A DNA stretch of 64,000 nt from Bradyrhizobium oligotrophicum S58 (GTDB taxonomy: Bacteria > Pseudomonadota > Alphaproteobacteria > Rhizobiales > Xanthobacteraceae), in assembly GCF_000344805.1 (NCBI RefSeq), contig NC_020453.1, positions 2,728,001-2,792,000 on the forward strand. The letters are read 5' to 3'. Under the pieces are notes generated by a model. That model saw nothing but the letters and a program-made list of their open reading frames with translations. It searched no databases and was not told the origin of the DNA. Position 1 is the stretch's first letter. Every line of letters starts with the position of its first letter. The translations under genes and the position numbers were made by a program. This document shows, in pieces, positions 1 through 7,716 of this stretch.

Positions 1-607
1 CGTGCTCACGCATGGCCTCGCTCCAGCGCTCGCGCTTGCGAGCGAAATTGGCCGAGAAGCGCACCCGGCGGATACGCCCTGCGAGGCTCTCATAGGTTGC
101 GTGAAGAGTGGCATTGGCGGCGGCGTCGACGATGGCGCGATGGATGAGCTGGTTCATGCGGAAATAGCCCTGCATGTCCTGCCGCATGTAGAATCCGTAC
201 ATATCGTGATGAAATTGCTCGATTTCTGCGATCGCTTCATTCGAAATCTTCTCGCAGGCGAGCCGCCCGGCGAGGCCTTCCAGGCCGCCCATCAGGTCGA
301 ACAATTCATGAATGTCGGCTTCGCTCAGGGGGCGGACGCGGGCGCCGCGGTTCGGGAGCAACTCGACCAGGCCTTCGGCCGCGAGCACCTTGAGAGCTTC
401 GCGCAAAGGAGTGCGGGAGACCCCCAGCATTTCGCACAGCTGCCGCTCGGACAGGCGGCCGCCGTCGGCGACGTGGCCCGCGACGATGTAGTCGCGCAGC
501 CGCGCCAGGATCTCGTCATGCAGCGAGGTCTCGTCACGCGCGGGGCCGGGGCGGCTGCTCGACTCGGCCAAGGGCGCAGCCTCTATATCGGGAATCGTGG
601 AACTCAT
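1..607 (-). CDS. GntR-family transcriptional regulator, FCD subfamily (3' end cut by window edge)
   Basis: A DNA-binding repressor or activator that probably controls the divergent aminotransferase genes. About 202 residues are visible from ATG at 605-607 and the frame stays open to the left edge, so the end is missing. Residues 30-90 form a GntR winged helix with the motif LGVSRTPLREAL, and the part after residue 95 (FDLMGGLEG, then NQLIHRAI) matches the start of the all-helical FCD ligand domain. FCD regulators typically sense organic acids or their derivatives. Target choice is inferred from the divergent arrangement and from palindromes upstream of both aminotransferase genes. Confidence 0.9.
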   Translation of the reverse strand, partial: MSSTIPDIEAAPLAESSSRPGPARDETSLHDEILARLRDYIVAGHVADGGRLSERQLCEMLGVSRTPLREALKVLAAEGLVELLPNRGARVRPLSEADIHELFDLMGGLEGLAGRLACEKISNEAIAEIEQFHHDMYGFYMRQDMQGYFRMNQLIHRAIVDAAANATLHATYESLAGRIRRVRFSANFARKRERWSEAMREH

Positions 608-646
608 GCCGAGCCATTGTAGCGGTAGTTACAAATGTGGTCGACC

Positions 647-656
647 TCATATATGA
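647..656. promoter_or_regulatory. 10-bp palindrome TCATATATGA in the divergent promoter region
   Basis: A perfect 10-bp inverted repeat 40 bp upstream of the GntR start and about 80 bp upstream of the aminotransferase start. It could be an autoregulatory operator or simply an AT-rich promoter element. No function is shown by the sequence alone. Confidence 0.3.
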
Positions 657-684
657 ATGCGTTTGGTGCTTGTGAATATGATAT

Positions 685-694
685 TTGCATGCAA
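685..694. promoter_or_regulatory. Candidate FCD-GntR operator TTGCATGCAA
   Basis: A perfect 10-bp palindrome ending 40 bp before the GTG start of the first aminotransferase gene. FCD-type regulators commonly bind short palindromes with a symmetric core. A related palindrome with the same GCATGC core, TGGCATGCCA at 2101-2110, lies 38 bp before the second aminotransferase gene. Confidence 0.45.
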
Positions 695-734
695 TCATTG
701 GTGCCAGAATGCCGCTATCGCTTGGAGTTACCCT

Positions 735-1940
735 GTGACCCGTCACCAAGGCCGTCATTTCCTGCATATTCCGGGCCCGAGTCCGGTGCCCGAGCGGGTG
801 TTGCGGGCGATGGACATGCCGGTCATCGACCATCGCAGCGCCGAGTTCGCCGAGCTTGGCAAGACCGTGCTCCAGGGCGCCAAGGCGATCTTCAAGACGG
901 CGAATCCGGTGATCATCTATCCTTCGTCGGGCACCGGCGCCTGGGAGGCTGCGATCGTCAATACGCTGTCGCCGGGTGACAAGGTGCTGATGGTGGAGAC
1001 CGGGCACTTCGCCACGCTGTGGCAGCAGATGGCCGCGCGCTGGGGCATCGAGGTCGATTTCATTCCGGGTGATTGGCGTCGCGGTGTCGATCCGGCCGTT
1101 ATCGAGGAGAAACTCACGGCCGACACTGCGCATCAGCTCAAGGCGGTCATGGTCGTGCACAACGAGACCTCGACCGGCGCCACCAGCCGCATCGGGGAGG
1201 TGCGTGCGGCCATGGATCGCGTGGGTCATCCGGCGCTGCTGATGGTCGACACCATCTCGGGGCTTGCCTCGGCCGACTTCCGTTTCGACGAGTGGAAGGT
1301 CGACGTCGCGGTCTCCTGTTCCCAGAAGGGCTTCATGCTGCCGCCGGGGCTCGGCTTCAATGCCATTTCGGACAAGGCACGCGCGGTCGCCAAGACCAAC
1401 AAGATGCCGCGCTCGTTCTGGGACTGGGAGGACATGCTGAAGCTGAACGCGAACGGCTTCTTTCCCTACACCCCCGCCACCAACCTGCTTTACGGCCTGC
1501 GTGAAGCGATCGCGATGCTGCTCGAGGAAGGCCTCGACGACGTGTTCGCGCGTCATCAGCGGCTTGCAGCCGCGACCCGCGCTGCGGTCGATCATTGGGG
1601 CCTCGAGGTGCTGTGCCAGGAGCCGAAGGACTTTTCGCCGGTGCTGACCGCGGTGCTGATGCCGCCGGGCCATGACGCCGATCAGTTCCGCCAAATCGTT
1701 CTCGACAACTTCAACATGTCGCTTGGCTCAGGCCTCTCCAAGGTCGCGGGCAAGGTGTTCCGCATCGGCCATCTCGGCGAGTGCAACGAGTTGACCCTGA
1801 TGGCGGCGCTGAGTGGTGTCGAGATGGGGCTGCGCGTGGCCGGTGTGCCGCATCGTGCTGGCGGCGTCGATGCTGCGATGACGCTGCTGGAGCAGCCGTT
1901 GCCCGGCAACGCGCCGCGGCATCTTGCGGTGGTGAAATAA
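735..1940 (+). CDS. Class V aminotransferase, serine/alanine-glyoxylate aminotransferase family (first of tandem pair)
   Basis: A PLP-dependent transaminase expected to move the amino group of serine or alanine to glyoxylate, giving glycine. The protein has 401 residues, full length for the family. The PLP lysine is predicted at K198 in SQKG, with the upstream aspartate in VDTISG near 171-176. The start is GTG at 735: it has GGAG at 724-727, and its N-terminus lines up with that of the downstream paralogue. A longer in-frame reading from 657 has no support. It aligns without gaps to the next gene over the first 200 residues. The exact amino donor cannot be told from sequence. Confidence 0.9.
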   Translation: MTRHQGRHFLHIPGPSPVPERVLRAMDMPVIDHRSAEFAELGKTVLQGAKAIFKTANPVIIYPSSGTGAWEAAIVNTLSPGDKVLMVETGHFATLWQQMAARWGIEVDFIPGDWRRGVDPAVIEEKLTADTAHQLKAVMVVHNETSTGATSRIGEVRAAMDRVGHPALLMVDTISGLASADFRFDEWKVDVAVSCSQKGFMLPPGLGFNAISDKARAVAKTNKMPRSFWDWEDMLKLNANGFFPYTPATNLLYGLREAIAMLLEEGLDDVFARHQRLAAATRAAVDHWGLEVLCQEPKDFSPVLTAVLMPPGHDADQFRQIVLDNFNMSLGSGLSKVAGKVFRIGHLGECNELTLMAALSGVEMGLRVAGVPHRAGGVDAAMTLLEQPLPGNAPRHLAVVK

Positions 1941-2093
1941 GGCTAAACCGCGTGCGGCAGCCGGGTCGATCCGGTTATGCGGCGCTGCACAGAAGAAGGG
2001 GGATCGTGTGCACCTGAGAGATGTCAGCCCGAAGCAATCGGCGGCTGCGTCTTGGCCATTGACGCCAGCGGTCTGGCGGGAGAAAAGCGCGGC

Positions 2094-2119
2094 GAGCGCG
2101 TGGCATGCCACGTCCGCGC
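2094..2119 (+). promoter_or_regulatory. Palindrome CGTGGCATGCCACG within a longer hairpin before the second aminotransferase gene
   Basis: A perfect 14-bp palindrome at 2099-2112 is extended outward by GCGCG and CGCGC arms. It contains TGGCATGCCA at 2101-2110, which shares its GCATGC core with the element at 685-694. It could be an operator for the FCD regulator or an RNA hairpin in the leader; the matching distance to the start codon favours an operator. Confidence 0.4.
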
Positions 2120-2148
2120 ACCAACCAAACGACCGGGGATGGACGCCA

Positions 2149-3342
2149 ATGACTGTGCACACAGGACGGCATTTTCTTCAGATTCCGGGGCCGACCAATG
2201 TGCCCGACCGCGTCTTGCGCGCGATGGACATGCCGACGCTGGACCATCGCGGTCCTGAGTTCGCCGAACTCGGCTTCGCCGTGCTGGCCGCCAGCCAGCG
2301 CATCTTCCGCACCAAGCAGCCGGTGATCATCTATCCGTCGTCCGGCACCGGCGCGTGGGAAGCTGCGATCGTCAACACGCTCGCGCCCGGCGACAAGGTG
2401 CTGATGGCTGAGACCGGCCAGTTCGCGGTGCTGTGGCGAGGCATTGCCGACAAGTTCAAGCTCGACGTCGACTTCATCCCCGGCGACTGGCGCCATGGTG
2501 CCGACATCGCGGCGATCGAGCAGCGGCTCGTGGACGACAAGGCGCACAAGATCAAGGCCGTCTGCGTCGTGCACAACGAGACCTCGACCGGCTGCCTGAC
2601 GCCGCCGCTGGAGGTGCGCAAGGCGCTCGATCGCGCCGGCCATCCGGCGCTGCTGATGGTCGACACCATCTCCGGCCTCGGCTCGATGGAATATGAGCAT
2701 GACGCCTGGGGCGTCGACGTCTCCGTCGCCGGCTCGCAGAAGGGCCTGATGCTGCCGCCGGGTCTCGGCTTCAACGCCGTTTCGGAGAAGGCGCTCGCCG
2801 TCGCCAAGGCCAATCCCGGCATGCGCTCGTATTGGGACTGGCAGGAGATCATCACCTTCAACAAGCTCGGCACCTTCCCGTATACGCCAGCCTGCAATCT
2901 GCTGATGGGCCTCAACGAAGCGCTGAAGATGCTGGAGGAGGAGGGGCACGAGAACGTGTTCGCGCGCCATCGGCGCCACAGCCGGGCCACGCGCGCCGCA
3001 GTCAAGGCCTGGGGGCTCGACACGCAATGTGCCGATGCGCAGGCGCATTCGCCGGCGCTCACCGGCGTCGTCCTGCCCGAGGGGCATGATGCCGATCAGT
3101 TCCGCAAGACAGTGCTGGAAAACTTCGACATGTCGCTCGGCACCGGCCTCAACAAGATCAAGGGCAAGGTGTTTCGCATCGGCCATATCGGTCACTTCAA
3201 TGACCTGATGCTGATGGGGACGCTCGCCGGCGTCGAGATGGGCCTTGCGCTCGCCAATGTGCCGCATCGCGCGGGTGGCGTGCTTGCAGCGATGGATGTC
3301 CTCAAGGCGCGTGAGGCTGCGCCGATTACGAAGGTGGCCTGA
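2149..3342 (+). CDS. Class V aminotransferase, serine/alanine-glyoxylate aminotransferase family (second of tandem pair)
   Basis: A 397-residue paralogue of the preceding gene, with the PLP lysine at the same position (K198 in GSQKG) and the same IPGP N-terminal motif. ATG at 2149 is chosen because the family N-terminus begins there and GGGGA lies nine bases upstream; 47 further in-frame codons upstream look non-coding. Its stop overlaps the next start by one base (TGATG), so it is probably translationally coupled to the crotonase gene. Two paralogues kept side by side suggest different substrates or a hetero-oligomer, which is inference. Confidence 0.9.
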   Translation: MTVHTGRHFLQIPGPTNVPDRVLRAMDMPTLDHRGPEFAELGFAVLAASQRIFRTKQPVIIYPSSGTGAWEAAIVNTLAPGDKVLMAETGQFAVLWRGIADKFKLDVDFIPGDWRHGADIAAIEQRLVDDKAHKIKAVCVVHNETSTGCLTPPLEVRKALDRAGHPALLMVDTISGLGSMEYEHDAWGVDVSVAGSQKGLMLPPGLGFNAVSEKALAVAKANPGMRSYWDWQEIITFNKLGTFPYTPACNLLMGLNEALKMLEEEGHENVFARHRRHSRATRAAVKAWGLDTQCADAQAHSPALTGVVLPEGHDADQFRKTVLENFDMSLGTGLNKIKGKVFRIGHIGHFNDLMLMGTLAGVEMGLALANVPHRAGGVLAAMDVLKAREAAPITKVA

Positions 3343-4139
3343 TGAACGCCCCTGTGACCGGCTCCGACGATCTCATCTATGCCGTCGACGACGGCATCGC
3401 CAAGATCACCTTCAACCGGCCGCAGGCGCGCAACGCGATGACCTTCGCGATGTACGACCAGATGGCCTCGATCTGCGAGGCCATCAATGCCGACCGGTCG
3501 ATCAAGGCGCTGATCCTGACCGGGGCCGGCGACAAGGCGTTCGCCTCCGGCACCGACATCTCCCAGTTCCGTGCTTTCAAGACCGCCCAGGATGCGCTCG
3601 ACTACGAGGCGCGCATCGATCGCGTGCTCGGCACGTTGGAGCTATGCCGCGTGCCGGTGATTGCAGCCATCGCGGGCGCCTGCACCGGGGGCGGCGCCGG
3701 TATCGCGGCCTGCTGTGATATCCGCATCGGCACCGAATCCACGCGGATCGGCTTCCCGATCGCGCGCACGCTCGGCAACTGCCTGTCGATGTCGAACATC
3801 TCGCGTGTCGTCTCCCTGATCGGGCCGGCTCGCACCAAGGATCTGATCTTCAAGGCCAGGCTCGTCGAGGCGCCCGAGGCACTCGCGCTGGGCCTGCTCA
3901 ACGAGATCGTGCCCGACGTCGAAACCTTGCAGACCCGCGCGCTGGAGACGGCGAAGCTGGTAGCGGGTCATGCGCCGATCACGCTCGAAGTGACCAAGGA
4001 GGCGGTGCGCCGCATCCGCCGGACGCTGTCGCGCGACGAGGGCGAGGACCTGATCCTGCGGGCCTATATGAGCGAGGATTTCCGCGAAGGCATGGACGCG
4101 TTTCTCAACAAGCGGACGCCGAACTGGAAGGGCAAGTAG
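3342..4139 (+). CDS. Enoyl-CoA hydratase/isomerase (crotonase) family protein
   Basis: A 265-residue crotonase-fold enzyme. The oxyanion-hole segments are visible: ASGTDISQF near residue 65 and the glycine-rich GACTGGGAGIAACC near 108-121. The family binds acyl-CoA thioesters and catalyses hydration, isomerisation or lyase reactions; the specific reaction is not readable. It overlaps the second aminotransferase by one base and precedes a carboxylate transporter, so it likely belongs to a catabolic unit handling a small carboxylate or amino acid. Confidence 0.88.
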   Translation: MNAPVTGSDDLIYAVDDGIAKITFNRPQARNAMTFAMYDQMASICEAINADRSIKALILTGAGDKAFASGTDISQFRAFKTAQDALDYEARIDRVLGTLELCRVPVIAAIAGACTGGGAGIAACCDIRIGTESTRIGFPIARTLGNCLSMSNISRVVSLIGPARTKDLIFKARLVEAPEALALGLLNEIVPDVETLQTRALETAKLVAGHAPITLEVTKEAVRRIRRTLSRDEGEDLILRAYMSEDFREGMDAFLNKRTPNWKGK

Positions 4140-4217
4140 TCCGATGCTGTGCTTGCGACCTTATGCCGACGTCACGAGGCCGCATCTTGCTTGTGTTCTT
4201 GAACTGACCACAATAAG

Positions 4218-4247
4218 CCAGCAGTATCCTGGTAGGATACAAGCTGG
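4218..4247. promoter_or_regulatory. Inverted repeat upstream of tctC: GTATCCT-GGT-AGGATAC with outer CCAGC/GCTGG arms
   Basis: A perfect 7-bp inverted repeat with a 3-bp spacer at 4224-4240, flanked by a second, slightly asymmetric pair of arms. It ends 25 bp before the tctC start, so it overlaps the promoter or leader. It is probably an operator or a leader hairpin. A 17-bp element of the same layout occurs at 32646-32662. Confidence 0.45.
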
Positions 4248-4271
4248 CGCTTTGAACGGGGATGAAAACAC

Positions 4272-5258
4272 GTGCGTAACCTGATCAAGATCGCGGCCGC
4301 GACGGCGGCTATTTTCGCAAGTGCGCCGGCCTTTGCCGGCTGGGAGCCGACCAAGCCGGTCGAGATCGTCGTGGCTGCAGGCGCCGGTGGCGCCTCCGAC
4401 CAGATGGCGCGGATGATGCAGGCCGCAATCCAGAAGAACAATCTTCTGAAGCAGCCGGTCGTGGTGTCGCTGAAGGGCGGTGCGTCCGGCGCCGAAGCGC
4501 TGATGTACATGAAGTCGAGCGACGGCGATCCGAACAAGGTCCTCATCGCCTATTCGCTGATCTACATGCTGCCGCTGTCGGCCAAGCTGCCGTTCGACTG
4601 GCACGAACTGTCGCCGGTCGCCGTGATCGCGCTCGATCAGTTCGTGCTGTGGGACAACGTCAACGGTCCGAAGACGGTGAAGGAGTTCATCGACGCCGCC
4701 AAGGCCTCGGGCTCGCCGTTCAAGATGGGTGGCACCGGGTCCAAGCGCGAGGACCACGTGCTGACCGTGTTCATGGAGAAGAAGACCGGCGCCAAGTTCT
4801 CCTATCTGCCTTACAAGTCAGGCGGCGAGGCCGCGACCCAGCTGGTCGGTGGTCACACCGAGTCCAACGTCAACAATCCCTCTGAGAATCTCGAAGTCTG
4901 GCGCGCCGGCCAGGTGCGTCCGCTTTGCGTGTTCGACAAGGAGCGCATCTCCTACACCACCAAGGTGACGGAGACGCAGTCCTGGAACGACATCCCGACC
5001 TGCAAGGAGCAGGGGCTCGACGTGCAGTACCTGATGCTGCGCGGCATGTTCCTGCCGGGCAAGGTGACCCAGGAACAGCAGGAGTTCTACGTCGATCTGT
5101 TCAGCAAGCTGGTGCAGACGGCGGAATACAAGGACTACATGGAAAAGCAGGCGCTGAAGCCGATCTTCCTCACCGGCAAGGACATGCTGCAGTTCCTCGA
5201 AGAGGACGGCTCGCTCAACAAGCAGCTGATGACGGAAGCCGGCTTCGTCGCCAAGTAA
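4272..5258 (+). CDS. tctC: Tripartite tricarboxylate transporter, periplasmic substrate-binding protein (TctC/Bug family)
   Basis: A 328-residue periplasmic receptor with a clear signal peptide ending in APAFA before GWEPTKPVEI, followed by the Bug-family segment VVAAGAGGASDQMARMM. It captures a carboxylate and hands it to the TctA/TctB membrane complex. GTG at 4272 is the start: GGGG lies about ten bases upstream, and a nearby ATG at 4262 runs into a stop after five codons. TctB and TctA follow on the same strand. The ligand is unknown; the neighbouring aminotransferases suggest a glyoxylate- or hydroxyacid-related compound. Confidence 0.92.
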   Translation: MRNLIKIAAATAAIFASAPAFAGWEPTKPVEIVVAAGAGGASDQMARMMQAAIQKNNLLKQPVVVSLKGGASGAEALMYMKSSDGDPNKVLIAYSLIYMLPLSAKLPFDWHELSPVAVIALDQFVLWDNVNGPKTVKEFIDAAKASGSPFKMGGTGSKREDHVLTVFMEKKTGAKFSYLPYKSGGEAATQLVGGHTESNVNNPSENLEVWRAGQVRPLCVFDKERISYTTKVTETQSWNDIPTCKEQGLDVQYLMLRGMFLPGKVTQEQQEFYVDLFSKLVQTAEYKDYMEKQALKPIFLTGKDMLQFLEEDGSLNKQLMTEAGFVAK

Positions 5259-5293
5259 GTTCGACAAAGTGAGGCGGGGCTCACGGAGGATCG

Positions 5294-5836
5294 ATGTCCA
5301 ATACTGAGCTCGAAATCGCCGTCGACGATCCGACCGCGCCGGAGGAGAATTCTCCGGCGGTCACTTCCAACCGCAACGTCGACGTCGCCGTGTCGCTGCT
5401 GCTGCTCGTGCTCGCCATCGTGCTCGCCTGGGACAATTGGCGGACCGGCGCGTCCTGGGACTCGACCGGTCCCGAGCCCGGCTATTTTCCGTTCTACCTC
5501 TCGGTGATCCTCGGCGGCGCCAGCCTGTACGGGATCGGTGCGGCCTTCCTGTCCAGCAAGGAGGCGCTCGAGACCTTCGTGACGCGGGCGCAACTGCGCC
5601 GCGTGATGGCGGTGTTCGTGCCGACGCTGCTGTTTTGCATCGCCATGCAGTTTCTCGGCATCTACGTCGCAAGCTTCCTGCTGATCGCCGGATTCATGCG
5701 TGTCGTCGGCAAGATCGCATGGTGGAAATCGCTGCTCACGGCGTTCCTGTTCAGCGCCGTGATGTTCGTGACTTTCGATATCGTGTTCGACGTGCTCATG
5801 CCCAAGGGTCCGCTCGAAGCGGCGTTCGGGTACTGA
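5294..5836 (+). CDS. tctB: Tripartite tricarboxylate transporter, small membrane subunit TctB
   Basis: A 180-residue inner-membrane protein with a charged 30-residue N-terminus and four or five hydrophobic segments, the usual layout of TctB. It pairs with TctA in the sodium-dependent tripartite carboxylate transporter. It begins 35 bp after tctC with GGAGGA upstream of the ATG. A palindromic repeat separates it from tctA, so relative expression of the two could be affected by RNA processing there. Confidence 0.9.
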   Translation: MSNTELEIAVDDPTAPEENSPAVTSNRNVDVAVSLLLLVLAIVLAWDNWRTGASWDSTGPEPGYFPFYLSVILGGASLYGIGAAFLSSKEALETFVTRAQLRRVMAVFVPTLLFCIAMQFLGIYVASFLLIAGFMRVVGKIAWWKSLLTAFLFSAVMFVTFDIVFDVLMPKGPLEAAFGY

Positions 5837-5851
5837 CACTGGTCTCTCCCC

Positions 5852-5933
5852 CGTCATTGCGAGGAGCAACGCGACGAAGCAATCCAGGGCTGCGCACTCG
5901 ACTCTGGATTGCTTCGCTGCGCTCGCAATGACG
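5852..5933. repeat. Intergenic palindromic element (CGTCATTGCGAG family) between tctB and tctA
   Basis: Terminal arms CGTCATTGCGAG (5852-5863) and CTCGCAATGACG (5922-5933) are exact inverted repeats, with an inner pair GAAGCAATCCAG (5876-5887) and CTGGATTGCTTC (5904-5915). This is the layout of a dispersed palindromic element of the type common in Bradyrhizobium. It lies inside the tct operon and would form a long stem in the transcript. Confidence 0.85.
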
Positions 5934-5955
5934 AGGAAACAGTTGGAATGAAATC

Positions 5956-7476
5956 ATGGAAGCCTTGGGTCTGCTGCTGCACGGGTTCGCGGTCCTCCTG
6001 ACCTGGAAGACGCTGCTCTTGATGATGGTCGGGCTGGTGCTCGGCGTCTTCGTCGGCGTGCTGCCGGGGCTGGGCGGTCCCAACGGCGTCGCGATCCTGC
6101 TGCCACTGACCTTCTCGATGGACCCGACCTCGGCCATCGTGATGCTGTCCTGCATCTATTGGGGCGCGCTGTTCGGCGGCGCCATCACCTCGATCCTGTT
6201 CAACATCCCCGGCGAGGCCTGGTCGGTCGCGACCACCTTCGACGGCTACCCGATGGCGCAGCAGGGCAAGGCGGCCGAGGCGCTGACGGCGGCGTTCACG
6301 TCGTCGTTCATCGGCTCGCTGGTCGCGGTGTTGCTGATCACATTTCTCGCGCCATGGATCTCGTCCTTCGCGCTGAAATTCGGCCCGCCCGAGTTCTTTG
6401 CGGTCTACCTGCTCACCTTCTGCTCGTTCGTCGGGCTTGGACGTGAGGACAAGCACAAGACCGTCATTGCGATGTCGCTCGGTCTGCTGCTCGCCGGTGT
6501 CGGCATGGACACCGTGTCCGGTCAGCTGCGCATGACCTTCGGCTCGACCGACCTGCTGCGCGGCATCAACTTCCTGGTGGCCGTGATCGGGCTGTTCGGC
6601 ATCAGCGAGATCCTGCTGACGATGGAAGAGCGCCTGGCGCTGCGTGGCCACGCCGCCTCGATCTCGCTGCGCACGGTGCTCGCCGTGTGGAAGGACCTGC
6701 CGAAATATTGGATGACGCTGCTGCGCTCCTCCGTGATCGGCTGCTGGCTCGGCATCACGCCGGGCGGCGCGATCGCGGCCTCGTTCATGGGCTACAACCT
6801 CGCCAAGCGCTTCTCCAAGGACCCGGACAGTTTCGGCAAGGGCCGCATCGAAGGCGTGTTCGCGCCGGAGACGGCGGCGCATGCGTCGGGCACCGCGGCG
6901 CTGTTGCCGATGCTCGCGCTCGGCATTCCCGGCTCGGGCACCGCGGCGATCCTGCTTGGCGGCCTGATGGTGTGGGGACTTAACCCCGGCCCGCTGCTGT
7001 TCGTCGAGCACAAGGATTTCGTCTGGGGCCTGATCGCCTCGATGTATCTCGGCAACGTCGTCGGCCTCGTGCTGGTGCTTTCCACGGTGCCGATCTTCGC
7101 CTCGATCCTGCGCGTGCCGTTCGCGGCGGTCGCTCCGATGATCGTCGTCTCCTGCGCGATCGGCGCCTATGCGATCCAGAACGCGATGTTCGATGTCTGG
7201 CTCATGCTCGGCTTCGGTGTCGTCGGCTACGTGTTCAAGAAGATCAAGATTCCGCTGGCGCCGTTCACCTTGGCGCTCGTGCTCGGCAGCCGCGCCGAGG
7301 ACGCGTTCCGGCAGTCGATGATCATCTCCGGCGGCAACATGAAGGTGTTCTGGGCGAACGGCCTCGTCGGCACCATCACGACGCTGGCGATCCTGCTGCT
7401 GTTCTGGCCGCTGATCGATCGCCTGATCGCGAGCATCAGCAAGCCGGGCGCGCCGGCGGCGAAGGCCGAGGCGTAG
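5956..7476 (+). CDS. tctA: Tripartite tricarboxylate transporter, large membrane subunit TctA
   Basis: A 506-residue permease with about ten to twelve hydrophobic segments. The family signatures are visible: GVLPGLGGPNGVAILLPLTF near residues 34-53, YWGALFGGAITSILFNIPGE near 72-91, and a second inverted-repeat copy, ALGIPGSGTAAILLGGL, near 320. It forms the translocation pathway for the carboxylate delivered by TctC. Length is typical. It closes the transporter unit; the next sequence is another palindromic repeat. Confidence 0.93.
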   Translation: MEALGLLLHGFAVLLTWKTLLLMMVGLVLGVFVGVLPGLGGPNGVAILLPLTFSMDPTSAIVMLSCIYWGALFGGAITSILFNIPGEAWSVATTFDGYPMAQQGKAAEALTAAFTSSFIGSLVAVLLITFLAPWISSFALKFGPPEFFAVYLLTFCSFVGLGREDKHKTVIAMSLGLLLAGVGMDTVSGQLRMTFGSTDLLRGINFLVAVIGLFGISEILLTMEERLALRGHAASISLRTVLAVWKDLPKYWMTLLRSSVIGCWLGITPGGAIAASFMGYNLAKRFSKDPDSFGKGRIEGVFAPETAAHASGTAALLPMLALGIPGSGTAAILLGGLMVWGLNPGPLLFVEHKDFVWGLIASMYLGNVVGLVLVLSTVPIFASILRVPFAAVAPMIVVSCAIGAYAIQNAMFDVWLMLGFGVVGYVFKKIKIPLAPFTLALVLGSRAEDAFRQSMIISGGNMKVFWANGLVGTITTLAILLLFWPLIDRLIASISKPGAPAAKAEA

Positions 7477-7552
7477 GGACAGGCCACGGGCAGGGGTATC
7501 GCATATGAAGAGGCGGGGTCTCGCGACGACAGCCGCGCCGAGTTAGTTACTC

Positions 7553-7638
7553 CGTCATGCCCGGGCTTGTCCCGGGCATCCACGTCGTCCTCAGCGTGCC
7601 GAAAGACGTGGATGGCCGGGACAAGCCCGGCCATGACG
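7553..7638. repeat. Intergenic palindromic element (CGTCATGCCCGGG family), copy 1
   Basis: The ends CGTCATG and CATGACG are inverted, with inner arms GCCCGGGCTTGTCCCGGGC and CCGGGACAAGCCCGG around a variable centre. It lies between the converging tctA and autotransporter genes. Further members of the family are at 15132-15218 and 42384-42479. Confidence 0.85.
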
Positions 7639-7716
7639 ACCTGGAGAGAAGCGAGCGCAAAAATTCCGTCAAATACGATCGCCTTGTCTCGAGGAAGGTG
7701 AGCGCCGGGTTGGCTC

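Noticed and set aside
534..1694. 386-codon open frame on the minus strand over the first aminotransferase
   Set aside because: It is the antisense shadow of a clear aminotransferase gene in high-GC DNA; composition is Arg/His/Gly-rich without domains. The same holds for long minus-strand frames at 1975-3267 and 5854-7011.
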